Assembly (NCBI RefSeq): GCF_964355755.1
Contig: NC_092674.1
Location: 6,329,001 to 6,393,000, forward strand
Length of the DNA: 64,000 nt
Source: Antedon mediterranea
Lineage: Eukaryota > Echinodermata > Crinoidea > Comatulida > Antedonidae
Direction: 5' to 3'
This document shows, one piece after another, positions 53,782 to 64,000 of the stretch. The notes beneath the pieces are model-generated. The model had not been told where the DNA came from. It did no database searches and saw only the letters and a list, made by a program, of their open reading frames with translations. Numbering within the stretch: position 1 is the stretch's first letter; every line of letters begins with the position of its first letter. The position numbers and the translations under genes were made by a program.

Positions 53782-54605
53782 CGCCGTGGCTAAAGATAAG
53801 GTACCGTATTCTAACTTCTGTTTACTAAAGGTACGGTAAAATTGCATTACGTCATAATCAGCCAATGGGGTGCTGGTACGTGTGTGACGTCATCGTATAA
53901 GGACTTGGGATTTTTTTTTCATATCGCGTCTGTTGTTGGTTGTATATATGTAGAGAATTCCTATCGGCGGCGCCAGGCTGCGTGGATGTGTGTGCGCTGC
54001 AGATGAGGGTTTTATTTTTATTCCAAATGGCTTATTTAGGCCTATATTTTTTTAAAACTTTGTTTACAATGGTGACCATAAACCACAAGCAAATGCGGAC
54101 AATAAAGGGGCCCTTAAATACTATGATTTAGACAGCAGTGTAGCCCCAGGGCTGACGAGTCACAGAAATCAGCGCACACATATGCAGCTGGCCCCAGCCT
54201 GGCATCGCTTTCCCTACACAAACAAACTCATATAATGAGGTTATACATAGTACGTAGTAAGTAGGCCTAGGCCTCTTTTAAAACGGTTTTCTGTAATTTT
54301 CTAGAATTAAAATCAACATGGCTTTTCAATAATAATAACAGACGTAGGCTACATTTAGTTTTTGTCACACACGACGGCGATAATAGCGATAAATAAATTA
54401 TAAAGAAAATGCGGTTGATCACTGTTTTCGCCATGGAAGTATACCTCTATGGTTTTCGCGATATGAAAAAAATCCACAAAGTCCTTATACGATGACGTCA
54501 CACACACGTACCAGCACCCCATTGGCTGGTTATGACGTAATGCAATTTTACCGTATCTTTAGTAAACAGAAGTTAGAATACGGTACCGTATCTTTAGCCA
54601 CAGCG
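53782..54605. mobile_element. 824-bp long-TIR transposon with CRE and CCAAT motifs in each arm
   Basis: Inverted arms of about 140 bp start CGCCGTGGCTAAAGATA (left) and CGCTGTGGCTAAAGATA (right, complement). Each arm has GTGTGACGTCATCGTATAAG, including the CREB palindrome TGACGTCA, plus CCAATGGGGTGCTGG. The interior has no transposase. It sits in the 5'UTR intron of ARAP. A-rich flanks leave the target duplication unresolved. Confidence 0.85.
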
Positions 54606-54609
54606 AAAA

Positions 54610-54735
54610 ACATTAAGTGGTGGCGATTTTTGCAGGATAGCAACAATCTCTGTTGAAGCCACTGGGTACGTCTCTCTGAAAAAGTGATCAGGTTGAAACC
54701 GTACCAACCATACTGGTGGCTATGGCCCTAACGTA
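54610..54735 (-). repeat. Dispersed repeat, family D
   Basis: CAACAATCTCTGTTGAAGCC, ACTGGGTACG and ACTGGTGGCTATGGCCCT, directly beside the long-TIR element. Confidence 0.6.
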
Positions 54736-55190
54736 TTTGTTGGCGCTTGCCTACTGATAATCATGGATAAAGTGTGAAAATGTAGTGTAGCGCTGTTAGG
54801 TGAATCTCCATCATTGAACTAGTACTAATAATCTATACTTTCCTTATTAAAAAAAAAAATGTTATAAATAATATAAAAAATACAATTCAAAAAAACTGCA
54901 TTGAATAATTGTTTTAAAACAATTGTTTATTAAGAAAATGAGCAAACTATTCAACATATAATTACAATATTCCTTTAGAATAATGCCTTTTTGTTGAATG
55001 GTTTAATTTAAGCTACAAACAGTACAATACAGGAGGCGGCTATGGTGGTAGTGAGAAACAAATATCCTGTATGTCTGTATGTATCATGGGGCTAGGCCGT
55101 ACAGCCTACACACTAAGTACAGACTTAAAACATAGTTTTTAACAGTGTTTTATTCATTAAATTATATCAAAATACCTTCACCATACTTAC

Positions 55191-55340
55191 CAGATTTTGT
55201 AGAACAAGTAGACAAAAAAGTCTATATGACATTGAACTGGTTTAAAATTCCAGGGCCATAAACAATTTTTTGGCTACCTTTTTACGTGCTACTGGGACTT
55301 CTGTCCAGGAAGTTTGATAACTTTCCTGGATCTCTCGCTG
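55191..55340 (-). other. Candidate ARAP 5'UTR exon
   Basis: A strong CTG|GTAAGTATGG donor on the minus strand at 55190. It could splice to the acceptor at 50656-50655. The upper boundary (transcription start) is not visible; 55340 is a guess. Confidence 0.4.
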
Positions 55341-56225
55341 TTCGTATTTGTGTTACCTACTTCCGCCTCAGATATTGCATTGTGTACTGTCAAGGGTTTT
55401 AGCTCTTATAAGTGTTTATCAATTGACTGAGAACTGTCGATAAAAAACCGAATACTTCCGAATACTGCCGATACATTTTTTGTTGTTTAATATACATAAT
55501 TTAAATTAATAATATTATAAGCTATTTTCATGTAAAATGTAATAATAAAAACACATTTTCGTTCTGTTTGACGTACGTGTAATTCGCTGTATTGTGCGTC
55601 TGCATTATAGAGCGTACAGAAAGTGCGTAACGGAAACGCGTCTAAGCGCGCGTGTTACGCATTTCCTCAATGCGCTTACCGTCTCTAGAGTAGAATCAAA
55701 ATTAAGTGCCACCGATCGGACTGCGATAATTTAAATGGGTTTGGAGTTTATTTCATTTTATTCTTAAAATAAATGTATATAAATAATAAAATGATAATTC
55801 TCTTTCTTTCTGAAATGTAAATTTATTATAAATTATATATTAATATTGATATCAATAAAAATTAAACTGAAAATAATCCAAGAAAAAAACACTTTCAATT
55901 TATTCTTCTTTAATTTATAAAGAAAAAAACGAAACAAATTAAACAATACATTTTTAAAAATAAGCTGTCATTGTCTTCTATAATTTCAGTATTTTAACTA
56001 GTTTTAGAACTGACTAGCGCCATCAATAGATTATGTATGCTTCGATAATGTATTTTATTTTACAATTACTGTAACTCGAAATGACATAAATAAATCAATA
56101 TAATTTTAAGAAAATTTGTATGAATATTAATCGATTTTTTCTATTGTTATTGACAAGACAAACGCAATTATTTTATTTAAAAGATGTTGGCATTACATAC
56201 GAATTATTTAAGCGAAATTAAATCC
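55341..56225. promoter_or_regulatory. Candidate divergent promoter of ARAP and the zinc-finger gene
   Basis: Between the candidate first exons of the two divergent genes lies a short CpG-denser stretch (about 55560-55690: GTACAGAAAGTGCGTAACGG, GTCTAAGCGCGCGTGTTACG) unlike its AT-rich surroundings. No TATA box or initiator can be fixed. Confidence 0.35.
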
Positions 56226-56325
56226 CAGTACCAAAATAGAGGGCGCATGTACTTTGTTTTTCTATTTTATCGTTTTCTTTGTCGTAATTTTGGCTAGACT
56301 GACCCGATTTGATGCTCAGAAAAAG
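56226..56325 (+). other. Candidate 5'UTR exon of the zinc-finger gene
   Basis: AAAAAG|GTACGC forms a plausible donor at 56325/56326, 1.1 kb before the TTTCAG acceptor at 57451-57452. The start is undefined. Confidence 0.3.
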
Positions 56326-57452
56326 GTACGCACGCCCTGAATATCACTTTAAATATTACTTTAGTAGTTAATTATTCATAATTTAGTATTACAGGATGTA
56401 AATTAAATTCTTTAGGGATAAACGATTCCGGATTAAATTTAATTGAGATTTACTATTGATTTAAGAAAAGTATTTTTTTCCAGTACAAGGTGGATGTGGG
56501 CACGTCCTAATGCTTGTTGGACGAGTTCTTTTGTTACCTTTCCCCATTCATCTTTTTTTTACGGTCAGCCTCAATAAGGCGACAGGTTCCAAATGACAGA
56601 ACAATATAATTACCTACACAACACGAACTCCGTTATTAAAAACACAATAATTGCCGGATACATCATTTATAAATAATGTACTAAAAAATGATTTTGATTT
56701 CGTTTTTTACTGCACAAGTTTTATTATTATGGATGGATGGATGAATTATCCACTCACTATGCATCCAGCACGCACGGCGGCCGTGAGCAAGGTGTGTAAT
56801 TACACACAGTGGGCAGTAAATTCTTGTCGGGTCTCCAGACAGCTTTAGAATACATTTTAGGCCTTTTAGTTTCGTGATAGTATTTTTATTTATTTTGACT
56901 GTTTTAGAATTATCTTTATTCCACTAATTAACCATAAATGTTTTCGTCAACATTTCAGACCCAGACAGATGGATGATGTGTCAACTCTTTATTTAGTCGA
57001 TAATTTCAATCATAAAATAAAATGTTATTGTAATATATTAACATTTTTATTAAAAACAAACACGAATTTATAAATGTGTTTAAATTTTATTATTTATACA
57101 ATTTTTTTGATCTAAAGATTGAGAAATAAGAAGAAAGAATCTCAAATCAGAATATTTTATGTACATTTAGAGGTCCCAACTGGAAAATAAAAAGAAATAT
57201 TAGAAAAATTATAAAGCAGGGCTAAACTATAGAGGGTGCTATCATTTAACAAAATACATTCAAACATAGAGGGTGCTATTTTATGGGTGTTAGGCTGTTA
57301 GTAGTATGTCAGGCGCTTTCAAAGCATGGTTATGCTGATTGTGGAAAATGTGTAAACAGAATCACTTGAAATAGCTAGAGTAGACATTAACTTAATTTGT
57401 AGCTATAGCTTTTTGATTGATGAATGTAATTTTTTTTTGTTTTCTCTTTCAG

Positions 57453-57487
57453 TAGGGCCACTCTAAGTATGTAAGTGCATCTTCAAA
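57453..57487 (+). promoter_or_regulatory. Leader with a start-stop uORF
   Basis: After a TTTTCTCTTTCAG acceptor, the leader holds ATGTAA at 57469-57474, a start codon followed at once by a stop, 14 nt before the main ATG. The same bases (TAT|GTAAGT) would also make a good 5' splice site. Confidence 0.55.
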
Positions 57488-59815
57488 ATGGACGTTGGCA
57501 GCATTCAGACTATGGTCACTTTAGATCATGTATGGAGTCCATCTGCCGACATCCAAAGCACTTATGTACCTATGACATTTACGTTTGAAGATGGTGTGCA
57601 GAGTGAGGTAGAGATTGCAACAGACCGGCCAAAACATGATTTAATTAACCAGGCCAGAAGTTCAATCCTAGCAAATAGTCATTCGTTGTTGAATAATTTA
57701 TTTCTGGACCAAGGGACATCTGCGCCGCAAAAGACACCTGCGCCACAAAAGACACTATGTGATAAGCAATTGATTAAAAAGGAAAGTCTTGAAAAGAAAC
57801 TGAATAATAACAAGAAAGAAGTATCGGTGCCGAAGAATAAAGAGGTGAATCGGGTAACGCAAAAATCCAGGCTTAGCTGTAAGGTGGTTCAAAAGAAGGA
57901 AACCAAACAGTCGGATGTTGTTGAAAACATCACTAGTAGAGATGAAAATCTAATTCATTGCATGCTATGCCAAGCGTCGTTCAACGATGTTGTTTCTTTG
58001 GAAACACACATCTCCAACAACCACAAAGTTTCGTATTATTACTGTTCACAGTGCAGAAGTACATTCCAAGACGTCAAGTCTTTAGTTGATCATTCTCCAG
58101 ACCATGTTCTGGAGCAAATGCTTCGTTTTATCAAGTCTCATAGAATTGGTTGTAGCATATGCTGGCAGGGTACTTCTGACTTCAAAACCTTGACAGATCA
58201 TGTTAATAAAGCTCATGACTTAAACGTGTTCTGTTGTTCCTCTTGCCAATTCTTATGTTTGGATTCTGATGATCTTGCTAAACATGAACAAACTCATTAC
58301 TCAGGATCCTCAAAAGAATCCTCTAAGTTTAGTTCTCTTGCCACGGTGTGCAATTGTAAAGTTTGTGGTTTGGAACTGGAGACTAGAGAAGATGTCACAC
58401 AGCACATGAAGATGCATAAATCTGGAAACATGTATGTTTGTGAGTTTTGCGGAGAATGCTTTTGTGCACGACAAAAAGTTATCCAACATCGACGAGTTCA
58501 CACTGGGGACAAACCTTTCCGTTGCAAACTTTGTCATTTCTCTTGCAACCGTAAAGACAATTTAAAAGGTCATTTAAGAAGAATTCATTCGCATGCCGAG
58601 AAACCACTTTCTAAAAAACCAAGAAAAGACAATAATAATGTAAATATTAAAGATGCTCACACAGACATTGCAACTATCAATTTAGAAAAATCTGTTTTAG
58701 TTGAAATTCACTCTGATAAAGTTTCTTCAAACATTTGCCAAGAGAACAAAAATGTTAAACAGTCTACAAATCACTCTTTCTTCTGTGCTGATAAATCTTT
58801 AAAAGAATTAGAATCTTCCCTTGTGCCGACAATCCAGAGATCAGTAATTCCTGATACTTCCAGCAGTCCCGTCAAAACATCTTTGAACGGCAATGAATGC
58901 TCTTTATTGACTGGCAGTGACTTGGACAAGGCGGCAGTAGATTTAGGTAAGCTTCCATCTTCCATGCTTCTTACTGGGTCTGAATATGATGCACTTGTGC
59001 CATATTCAATGCCATCGTCCTCCGATCTTGATGAACCTTCCAAAAAAAGACAAAGACTCTCAACAAAGATTGGCAGTGAAATCAGTCCAGCACTCTTCAT
59101 TAGAGGACCACCAGAAAAACTTCTTAATGGCAACAATGTTTCGTACCATTCTGGGTTATCACAAAGTAGTTCCGACGCAACTAGAAGAGATGGAAGCATG
59201 TTTATGATATCACCAGACAAGATTTTCCAGTCAAGTCCAAGCCATCAATCTTGCAGCAGTAACTTGATTGCTACTACCTTTCCAGAATCGTGCTCTAGCT
59301 CACCCTCACGTAATCCATTTCTGAATGAAGGAATCTCTAGCGTACTTGATGAAGAATACTCCGAGTATTTTGCAGAATTTTCTGATCAAGGTGATTTCTT
59401 ACAGTCATTGGGCCTTGTGAAAGAAGGAGCCATCCCTGAAATTCCAGAGGCAAAGTTATCACCACCTCGAGAAAGAAATATTTATCTGGAATTTGTACAG
59501 AGTCTTGAAGCAGAAGGAAAGAAAGATATTAAGAAACCAATCAAATTGAAAGGGTTCTCCCATTATGAATCAACTTGTTATAAATGTAAAGCAGAATTTG
59601 ATTCAAAGCAAGGGTTAAAAGAACATTTGCACGGTTATAAAGAGAATGGTAGATTCCCCTGCGATATTTGTAACTACCCGCTGAAAGAGTTGCGCAAGTT
59701 GATGGAACATCGACGAAGTCACACCGGTGAAAAACCATATAAGTGCAATCAGTGTGATTTTAAATGTTCCAGAAGAGACAATCTTGCTGTCCACATGAAA
59801 AAGCACACTAAATAA
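57488..59815 (+). CDS. C2H2 zinc-finger protein, about ten fingers
   Basis: A 775-residue frame in one exon. Fingers fall in two groups. Seven are N-terminal (about 158-370): CMLCQASF, CSQCRSTF, CSICWQGT, CSSCQFLC, CKVCGLEL, CEFCGECF...HRRVHTGDKPF and CKLCHFSCNRKDNLKGH. Three are at the extreme C-terminus (about 695-775): CYKCKAEF, CDICNYPLKEL...HRRSHTGEKPY and CNQCDFKCSRRDNLAVH, then HTK-stop. TGEKP-type linkers and the paired C-x2-C-(N/D)...RRDNL helices indicate DNA binding. Between the groups (about 380-690) is a Ser-rich, probably disordered region with a KKPRK basic cluster. No BTB, SCAN or KRAB domain. A nuclear transcription factor is the natural reading; I cannot name an orthologue. 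The start was chosen from the acceptor 35 nt upstream and an ATGG context. Confidence 0.9.
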   Translation: MDVGSIQTMVTLDHVWSPSADIQSTYVPMTFTFEDGVQSEVEIATDRPKHDLINQARSSILANSHSLLNNLFLDQGTSAPQKTPAPQKTLCDKQLIKKESLEKKLNNNKKEVSVPKNKEVNRVTQKSRLSCKVVQKKETKQSDVVENITSRDENLIHCMLCQASFNDVVSLETHISNNHKVSYYYCSQCRSTFQDVKSLVDHSPDHVLEQMLRFIKSHRIGCSICWQGTSDFKTLTDHVNKAHDLNVFCCSSCQFLCLDSDDLAKHEQTHYSGSSKESSKFSSLATVCNCKVCGLELETREDVTQHMKMHKSGNMYVCEFCGECFCARQKVIQHRRVHTGDKPFRCKLCHFSCNRKDNLKGHLRRIHSHAEKPLSKKPRKDNNNVNIKDAHTDIATINLEKSVLVEIHSDKVSSNICQENKNVKQSTNHSFFCADKSLKELESSLVPTIQRSVIPDTSSSPVKTSLNGNECSLLTGSDLDKAAVDLGKLPSSMLLTGSEYDALVPYSMPSSSDLDEPSKKRQRLSTKIGSEISPALFIRGPPEKLLNGNNVSYHSGLSQSSSDATRRDGSMFMISPDKIFQSSPSHQSCSSNLIATTFPESCSSSPSRNPFLNEGISSVLDEEYSEYFAEFSDQGDFLQSLGLVKEGAIPEIPEAKLSPPRERNIYLEFVQSLEAEGKKDIKKPIKLKGFSHYESTCYKCKAEFDSKQGLKEHLHGYKENGRFPCDICNYPLKELRKLMEHRRSHTGEKPYKCNQCDFKCSRRDNLAVHMKKHTK

Positions 59816-59816
59816 A
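59811..59816 (+). terminator. AATAAA overlapping the zinc-finger stop codon
   Basis: The stop TAA lies inside AATAAA, too early for the likely cleavage site. Later AATAAA copies (for example near 60231) are better candidates. Confidence 0.3.
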
Positions 59817-62800
59817 GTTTTCTATCTTGTTTATATCCTTTGCAGTTATTAACTTATTTCTTAAGACTTAAGACGTTCAGTCGCTATTCATTCCCACTGC
59901 ACTCCAATTTTAAAGATGGAGTCATTTTTTAGTTTTTTTTATTTTGGAAAAGTGTCCTATGGTGGATGGCATTTTTCTGAGTGAATGTTTAATTTACATA
60001 ATACCTCATGATATTTTTGTTCCATTATTAAAATAATCTCTTAAAATAATCTGTTTTGGTATCTACTGTATAATACAGATATTGGTCTGATACATGTGTT
60101 TGTTGATTTCAAAGACATGTTAGGAACCATGGCAAACTATTCTACTATTTAGCAAGCTTTTATGTTTAATCTTACACAAACACTGTGTGTTGCGCAGTGA
60201 CTGTCTCATAAACCTATTCATTGGGGAAAAAAAATAAAACATACATCATTGTAAGAAAAATTATGTAATTTCTGCAGTAACTGCAGTAAAATAAATTTGA
60301 CATAATCCCTTATTTTATTATTGCTCAGGATATCCAATATATTTGCTGACCAGGAATAGCTCGTTTGAAATTGGGTATCAATTTTGTTGTTGAAGATGAA
60401 CAAACAGATCAAAAACATAAAAATATATTATAATAGCAGTTGAAATTTTTAAAAAATAAACATTTTTTTGTATAGTTGAAACTTTGGATTCAAATTTATT
60501 TTGAAAATGACGTAATTGAATAGTTTCTATTTGGGCAACTAAGATTATTTGTTCTTTATTGAAAAACGTTCTGCTCATGTGCTTCCTATAATAATAATAA
60601 TTAATAAATAATTACATATTTCTTCCCATTATTATTATTAAACATGATAATGATAAATAATTGTAATGATTGTTGTGCATATTCATCAGTATTAGGCTTT
60701 CTTGGTGAAATGTATTATACATAAATAACTGCTGCTATTTTATGATACATTAAAGTCTTCCTTAAAATTCCTTCTGTAAGTAATCAGCTTATAGTTGTTG
60801 CACCCATATTTAATAATTTTAATATCAATAATAATTAGAATTATTGCTTTCTTTATGTGGACATTGTAAATGAACTTCTTTTTTTTTACAATAATATGTA
60901 CCGTAATTTGTTATCATTTTATTATGATTTTAAATTGTTTGTACACTTGTTAATGTATGATAGGTTATGATTATTTCGTAAATAGGATTATTTATTAGGG
61001 AGGTTATTTCTTATTTTTAGTAGAAATTTGCATTTCATTTGCATAAACTTTTTGTAATAACTTCAGAAAGGTATATTTTGTACAGTTTTTTGTTAAGCGT
61101 GGTTCCCACTAGCGACGCAACGCAAGGACGTAACGCAACGCAAGTGAATGGACCAATCACAAGCGATGGCTTATTTGCTTGTGATTGCTAACTGTCTATA
61201 ACTTCGCTTGTCATTGGTTAAAACGCTTGCGTTGCGTTTACGTCCTTGCGTTACGTTCTAGTGGGAACCAAGCTTTAGTGTAAGGCAAACTATTGCGATA
61301 AATTGTTATTGTGTTTTGGCATACAGTTTGTAAGGTTTGGTACACAGTACGAAAAACTTGGATGGACAGTGATTGAGAGATAGGTGTAAACACTTCTTCA
61401 CAAGAGAATTTGGGTCACAAACAGTTTTTCAAAACAAAAATCTTGCGTTTAAAAAAAAATTTCCTAATAGAACAATAATCAGTTGGGAACAAATAATGTA
61501 CCCTTTGTAAAAATGGGGGGTGGGGGGTTTTACTGTTTCACACAAAATAGGAGTAAAAAAATACACACAAGTTTGTGTCCTCTTGAAATTATTGGGAGAA
61601 ATATATAGATATTCTGAATCACAAAAGAATGTCACTAATGGATATATTACAGTTAGTTCTCTCATTATGTGGGTGGATTTAAAGTGTGCTTAAATCTAGT
61701 AATCTACCAACACCACCACTGACCTTTGACCCTTGCTGATGCCCTATAGCACATAATATACGAATATGATTTGCTTATTGTGATTGGATCGTGAGCAGAT
61801 GTCTTATCTGTATATAATTATGATATTTATTCATCATTAAAGCTAAAACAATTGTCACAGTGGATCTTTGCGGCATATTGGTCACAATTGTCACAATAAA
61901 ATACCATGCATATTTAATTTATAACTGTAAATATTTTTAAAAGCTTTTTTTTTATTATAAAAAGTAGATTGTTTCTATATTGTCTTTTGTTAAAGATCAA
62001 ATATGTCAGTAATATTATTATTTAATAATTGATAAATGCCCCTTTTTTACACAGATCAAGATTTTTTTGTTACAACCACTTTTTTACTTTGTAAATTATG
62101 TGTACTTTAATTTATATTTGCATTATTAAATATTAATGCACATTTATTTTTGGTATTGGCAGTTTAGGCCATTTTCGTGATACAATATTCTAAAATAGGA
62201 CCAGCAATAAAACTGGCAAACTTTCAGTATTATGCAGATTTCAAAATGGATACATTAAAAACATATAACTATATGTACCCCCCCTAAAAAAATGGAAACT
62301 TTCTCAAATTTATATGAAAATACTGTACTTAAATCAACTCCAAATTTAAATGCATTTTATGCAAAATAATCTATTTAATAATATTGGTCAAATATTTAAG
62401 GTCTCTGTTAAAGGTAGTAAATATATTTTGAAAAACTCAATATTATTGTCCTTTAATAGTATAGGATATATTCATCTCTTTTTTGTTTAAATTATATTTA
62501 TTTATTTTCAAATATGCTATATGTAATTGTAATGTATTTTTTTAGTTGCCAAAACAATGTTTTTTACAGTAAATTATAATAATTTATTATTTTGCCAATG
62601 CTTTATATATCATTCACTAATGGTTGAATACCTGTATAAATAATCCCACCTTTACTATCTACAACATAAATCTTGAACTTATTTTTCTTGATGTGTATAC
62701 TATTGAGATTAAGCCCATTGGGGCTTATATTTGAGTACACATCAATAATTATGTATAAATGTTTCCATGGGACAATAAAATAATTTCATATTGTGTTAAA

Positions 62801-64000
62801 ATAACTATATTTAAGTGTGAATAATTATTGCATTGAAACACATTTGGAAATCAATTTGAAATGTATCAAAACAGTTATGTTTAATTAACATACTTCCAAC
62901 AAGCTAATTTTAAGTGTGTTCGGAAAGCAGTACAATCATGCTCAGAGTATTGTACAGTAAATGATAAATGCAATATTATGCTTCTGTTTAAAATATGAAT
63001 ACTTAGCTTCTATATTTGAATAGAAAAATTGAAACTCCATAAAAAAAATCGTCATCGTATTTAAAATGTGCTAGACAGTACTGAATTCTTTTAAATGTGT
63101 ATATAATATCGATGTATAATTTCCCATAAGTAAGGGACTAGTGACGCAAGTCCCAGGTGGACTTGCCCAAAACTGATTGCCAGTTCTGGTGATACAGCCT
63201 TTTAGAACAAATGAATTGTATACAGTTAGTTATTGATATGTGGGTTGGTGACATATTTGTTCATACTATATACAGCATCGTTGTATTTATTGTTGTGGCT
63301 GTACTATGGTGGTCAACAGGGTTAAAACAAATGATAATTTACTGTATACAGTATCAATCTCCCATTTCCATACATGGCTGTCATAGTTTAGTTTGAATAA
63401 GTTTACGATTAAGGATATTGGTACAATATATGTTTATGTAATGCTAAGCCTGGTCATAGGGGCATACCGGTAGGTATGTCCCATTAAACACAGGCATCTA
63501 CAACTTGAACATATTGTAATACTGTAGGTCATCATTGAGGAACTAGTTGTAAACCCGCCCACTCATTTTGTCTAGTATAAAGACTTCCTCTATCAGGTTT
63601 CAGGCAATTTTGTGTCGGGGAAGGAGGATGGAGTTTACACCACCAATAAGCCAATTTTATGTTTGTCTATTATATTCCAAGGTGTGCACAATAACTAGTG
63701 TGAATAATCTTTACAAACTTTTTCATTAATTTTCAACTTAAATATGCAATTTCAGTTGATAAACCTTTGAATAATAAGATCCTAAAAAGGACATAGAAGA
63801 TTAGTGTAAATAATGTGTTAATGTTAGAAAAATATTATTAGTAAAATCGCATGTATTGTAACAATAAGCAATAGAAAGTTACTGTATAAAAAGCATATGA
63901 TCAATGTTAATATATTTCAGTAGTACAACAGTACCATATATGACTGAGTATAATCTCATGGGACTACACTCGGGCACAGTATAATATTAGTATCGTAATA
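59817..64000. other. 3'UTR and intergenic DNA
   Basis: AT-rich with no credible coding exon on either strand. Apart from the family B element at 61.1 kb I see only short AT-rich low-complexity tracts. Confidence 0.6.
61096..61274 (-). mobile_element. Family B MITE, 179-bp full copy
   Basis: AGCGTGGTTCCCACTAGCG to CTAGTGGGAACCAAGCT, TTA on both sides. In reverse complement it matches the 23.0-kb copy almost base for base. Confidence 0.95.

Noticed and set aside
53940-54131. Coding region inside the 824-bp transposon
   Set aside because: 63 codons, no transposase motif; the element looks non-autonomous.
58771-59220. Antisense ORF of 149 codons under the zinc-finger gene
   Set aside because: Mirror of a real coding exon with no domain of its own.

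Overview
The window is AT-rich, intron-rich metazoan DNA packed with repeats. Long introns, U2-type GT-AG splice junctions, small tandem arrays and many short palindromic transposons all say animal nuclear genome. The gene content (one ARAP-type gene with five PH domains, an intronless ZIP transporter, a C2H2 factor) and the TE style suggest a marine invertebrate deuterostome, possibly an echinoderm. That taxon is an inference, not proven by the sequence.

Layout. 1-2.05 kb: TA microsatellite, a tRNA-bearing repeat cassette and a CpG-rich minisatellite. 3.0-3.96 kb (+): an intact single-exon ZIP (SLC39A-like) metal transporter. 8.6-50.6 kb (-), with a probable 5'UTR exon near 55.2 kb: one large gene that I reassembled by hand into 40 coding exons with fully consistent phases, about 1,666 aa. 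Its order SAM - Pro-rich - PH - PH - ArfGAP - ankyrin - PH - PH - RhoGAP - RA - PH is that of ARAP dual Arf/Rho GTPase-activating proteins. 55.3-56.3 kb: CpG-richer, probably a divergent promoter. 57.49-59.82 kb (+): a 775-aa C2H2 zinc-finger protein encoded in one coding exon. 59.8-64 kb: 3'UTR and intergenic DNA with one MITE.

The most striking structure is at 36.18-38.26 kb. A 67-bp unit holding the last 34 nt of an ARAP PH2 exon plus its 5' splice site is tandemly amplified 31 times, with higher-order structure. Only the exon-proximal donor keeps the reading frame open. The neighbouring PH2 exon has a second, independent tandem duplication of its own 3' end and donor.

The introns hold at least two families of palindromic MITEs flanked by 3-bp TTA/TAA target duplications. 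Family A (TIR AGCTCTGTCTACAC, about 19 copies) carries perfect CArG boxes (CCATATTTGG, CCATATATGG). Family B (TIR AGCTTGGTTCCCACTAG, six copies) has three copies of exactly 179 bp, and one insertion is proven by an empty paralogous site at 29.5 kb. A hAT MITE with a perfect 8-bp duplication, a nested MITE, two long-TIR elements, LINE 3' ends, SINE-like tRNA relics and pogo-like fragments are also present. I found no evidence of a defence system, CRISPR array or biosynthetic cluster; the novelty here is structural and regulatory.
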